NCBI GenBank assembly: GCA_046346665.1
Contig: JAXMHQ010000054.1
Location: forward strand, 1 to 14,776
Direction: 5' to 3'
Length of the DNA stretch: 14,776 nucleotides
From: JAXMHQ01 sp046346665
GTDB lineage: Bacteria > Verrucomicrobiota > Verrucomicrobiia > Limisphaerales > JAXMHQ01
Part shown: piece by piece, positions 13,067 through 14,776 of the stretch
How the letters are laid out: each line of letters begins with the position of its first letter
How positions within the stretch are numbered: position 1 is the first letter of the stretch
Program-made: the position numbers and the translations under genes
The notes under the pieces: model-generated
Told to the model about the DNA's origin: nothing
The model's input: only the letters and a program-made list of their open reading frames with translations
Database searches by the model: none

Positions 13067-13238
13067 ACCCGACTGATGCACGCATGCACGTAGAGACAGC
13101 AGCGTTTCTCTGTGTTTATTCCGATAGAGACCCGATGGTTCCGCATGAAGGTGAAAACGCGTCCATGCGCTTCTGACATCGGGCAAACTCGCGCATAATT
13201 GAGGAAAAAAACGTCCGGGAAATGCGCGGTATGATGCG
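13067..13238 (-). promoter_or_regulatory. Leader region of the porin-sulfate transport run
   Basis: This 172-base gap between the chemoreceptor stop and the porin ribosome site should hold the porin promoter and any sulfur control, but I find no convincing -35/-10 pair. What can be seen: an imperfect palindrome tgcacgcatgca (13077-13088), and three short segments, agaga (13092-13096), tctct (13107-13111) and agaga (13126-13130), where the middle one could pair with either neighbour. The stems are only 5 bases. I see no known SAM-type riboswitch. Confidence 0.3.
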
Positions 13239-14776
13239 TTATTTGCTCAATGGCGACTCGAAGTGTTGTTCGGACCGGGTTGGGGTGTGGGCCGGCCGGC
13301 CGGCGGGGGGCGGTTCCAGTCCGGGTTCGGGGGAGAATAGATCCGGGCTGGCGACATCGGCGTCGTTGCCGACGAGGTTAAGCAGGCTGGAGACGAGTTC
13401 CTGCATGGCCTGGGCGTCGGAGTCGAGTTGTGTGGAGGCCGCGGCGCTGAGCTGTGAGCTGGCGGCGTTGTTCTGGGTGATTTTGTCGAGCTGGCTGATG
13501 GCGGTATTGATCTGGTTGATGCCCTGGCTTTGCTGCTGGGAGGCGGTGGCGACGTCGGCGTCGATTTCGTTGACGCTGCGGGCGTGGCGGAGGATTTCGT
13601 TGAGGGCTTCGGAGACGCGGGCGCTGAGTTCGGCGCCTTTGGTGGTGCGTTTGAGGGAGCCTTCGATGCGCTCGGCGGTTTCGCGGGCGGCCTGGGCGGA
13701 GCGCTGGGCGAGGCTGCGGACCTCGTCGGCGACGACGGCGAAGCCCATGCCGGCTTCGCCGGCGCGGGCGGCTTCGACGGCGGCGTTCAGGGCGAGGATG
13801 TTGGTTTGGAAAGCGATTTCGTCGATGGTCTTGATGATCTTGGCCGTGTCGCCGCTGGCGGCGGTGATTTCGCGGATGGCGGCCTCGAGTTCCGACATGT
13901 GGCGGGCGCCCTTTTCTGCGGCATCGCGGGTTTGGCGCGCGAGCACGGTGGATTTGCCGGCGTTGCTGGCGTTTGATTCGGTCATGGAAGTGAGTTCCTG
14001 GAGCGAGGCGCTGCTTTCCTCAAGGGAGGCGGCCTGGGTGCTGGCGCCTTCGGAGAGCTGGTGGCTAGCTTCGGCCATGCGGCGGGAGGCGAGACGGACG
14101 CGGCGCGCCTGGTCGAGCAACTGGCGGGCGAGCCGGTTCAGGGGTGCGGCGACCTGGTAATGGACGGTGGCGGCGACGAGCAAGGCGAGGGCGATGACGA
14201 GGACGGCGGCGGTGAGGATGGCGGTGAGGGTGCTGGATTTCGCGAAATCGTTTTCAAATCCGATCCAGGATTGTTCGGCGGCCTTGAGGGCATCGGCGGA
14301 GAAGCGCATGCTCATGACACCGCACACCTGGTCCTGTTTCCATTCGTTGTGGCATTCGAGGCACGCCTTCTCGGCGCGGAGCGGCTTGTACATTTCGAAG
14401 GAATCGGCGGTGCGGCGGGTGACGTCGCGGCCGGCCCCGAGCAGGGTTTCCCGGAGATCGGGGGGCAGTTCGGATTTCAGCGAGGCCGGATTGCAGGCGT
14501 AGGCGGCCCGGCCTTTCGGGCTGTAGAGGTTGAGGTCCTGGAGCCCGGGAACCGCGCGCTGGGAGGCGATGATTTTTTCGAACTTATCCATCTCACCGGC
14601 GCTCATGGCGTCGGCGAGCGGCGCGAAGATGGCGTGTTGCAACCGGCCCACCCATTCCCACTGGCGGTCGGCTTCGCCGGCCTGCCGGCTTTTGGAGAAT
14701 CGCTCGATGGTCTGCAGGCTTTGATGCCGCTGGAACCAGCCGGAGCCGATGTAAACCAGCAGCAGCCCCGCCAGGA
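13239..14776 (-). CDS. Methyl-accepting chemotaxis protein with periplasmic c-type heme motif (5' end cut)
   Basis: A membrane chemoreceptor whose frame is open to the window edge, so its start lies outside; 511 residues are visible. In order: the end of a first membrane helix (LAGLLLVYIGSGWF, ending near 14733), a periplasmic sensor of about 165 residues, a second helix (LTAILTAAVLVIALALLVAA), a short linker smaller than a full HAMP domain, and a cytoplasmic signalling domain. The sensor contains CLECH (14349-14363), a CxxCH site for covalent heme c, after FEMYKPLRAEKA. The signalling part has a methylation-site match (AASLEESSAS) and the conserved tip EIAFQTNILALNAAVEAARAGE, then VVADEVRSLAQRSA. 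The C-terminus is Pro-rich without a CheR-docking pentapeptide. Its likely role is redox or gas sensing (inferred). An internal GTG at 14651 is not the true start. Confidence 0.92.
   Translation of the reverse strand, partial: LAGLLLVYIGSGWFQRHQSLQTIERFSKSRQAGEADRQWEWVGRLQHAIFAPLADAMSAGEMDKFEKIIASQRAVPGLQDLNLYSPKGRAAYACNPASLKSELPPDLRETLLGAGRDVTRRTADSFEMYKPLRAEKACLECHNEWKQDQVCGVMSMRFSADALKAAEQSWIGFENDFAKSSTLTAILTAAVLVIALALLVAATVHYQVAAPLNRLARQLLDQARRVRLASRRMAEASHQLSEGASTQAASLEESSASLQELTSMTESNASNAGKSTVLARQTRDAAEKGARHMSELEAAIREITAASGDTAKIIKTIDEIAFQTNILALNAAVEAARAGEAGMGFAVVADEVRSLAQRSAQAARETAERIEGSLKRTTKGAELSARVSEALNEILRHARSVNEIDADVATASQQQSQGINQINTAISQLDKITQNNAASSQLSAAASTQLDSDAQAMQELVSSLLNLVGNDADVASPDLFSPEPGLEPPPAGRPAHTPTRSEQHFESPLSK

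Noticed and set aside
13054..13179. N-terminal extension of the porin from 13179
   Set aside because: The added 42 residues lie before a good signal peptide, and a Shine-Dalgarno precedes ATG 13053.
13205..13211. Run of seven T on the minus strand after the chemoreceptor stop, as a terminator
   Set aside because: No convincing stem precedes it, so an intrinsic terminator is not supported.
13067..13238. SAM-type riboswitch controlling the sulfate genes
   Set aside because: I looked for the conserved core and multi-stem layout and found only weak 5-base pairings.
13222..14160. 312-codon open frame on the plus strand
   Set aside because: Antisense to the chemoreceptor; Ser/Ala/Arg-rich with no family motif, while the opposite strand has a classic signalling tip.

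Overview
The window is GC-rich, densely coding DNA from a Gram-negative (diderm) bacterium that makes Kdo-containing LPS. Three things point to a Verrucomicrobiota-type or related genome, and this assignment is inference: HPr kinase sits beside the LPS genes, a metal-type KdsA is present, and the gaps hold several different inverted-repeat elements. No phylogenetic marker was tested.

Left part, 1-7428. A truncated lipoprotein gene (minus strand, probably a COG4324-type aminopeptidase) reads off the left edge. A gap with a double-hairpin repeat and a possible promoter follows. Then comes a plus-strand run: kdsA, kdsC, lptC, lptA, lptB, hprK, ptsH (HPr), gatC, gatA and a small PAS-like/zinc-site protein. 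kdsA-kdsC-lptC-lptA overlap by 4-11 bases and lptB follows after 6 bases, so they look like one LPS synthesis and export operon. hprK and ptsH form a kinase/substrate pair for HPr(Ser) signalling. gatC and gatA encode two of the three subunits of the Asp/Glu-tRNA amidotransferase; gatB is not here.

Right part, 7499-14776, all on the minus strand. In order of transcription it holds a chemoreceptor with a periplasmic c-type heme motif (5' end cut by the window edge), an OprP/OprO-like outer-membrane porin, the sulfate-binding protein Sbp, the permeases CysT and CysW, and the ATPase CysA. Porin, binding protein, two permeases and ATPase make a complete route for sulfate or thiosulfate from outside the cell to the cytoplasm.

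The two halves converge at about 7428-7499, where a GC-rich nested hairpin separates the last plus-strand gene from cysA. Five inverted-repeat structures of different sequence lie in the gaps (128-199, 4491-4553, 4936-5081, 7433-7500, 10428-10473). The other points worth a second look are an HprK with Met where the catalytic His is expected, the heme chemoreceptor, and the PAS/Cys4 protein. I saw no tRNA, rRNA, CRISPR array, insertion sequence or phage gene. Nothing in the window is clearly a new multi-gene system; most of it is recognisable housekeeping and transport.
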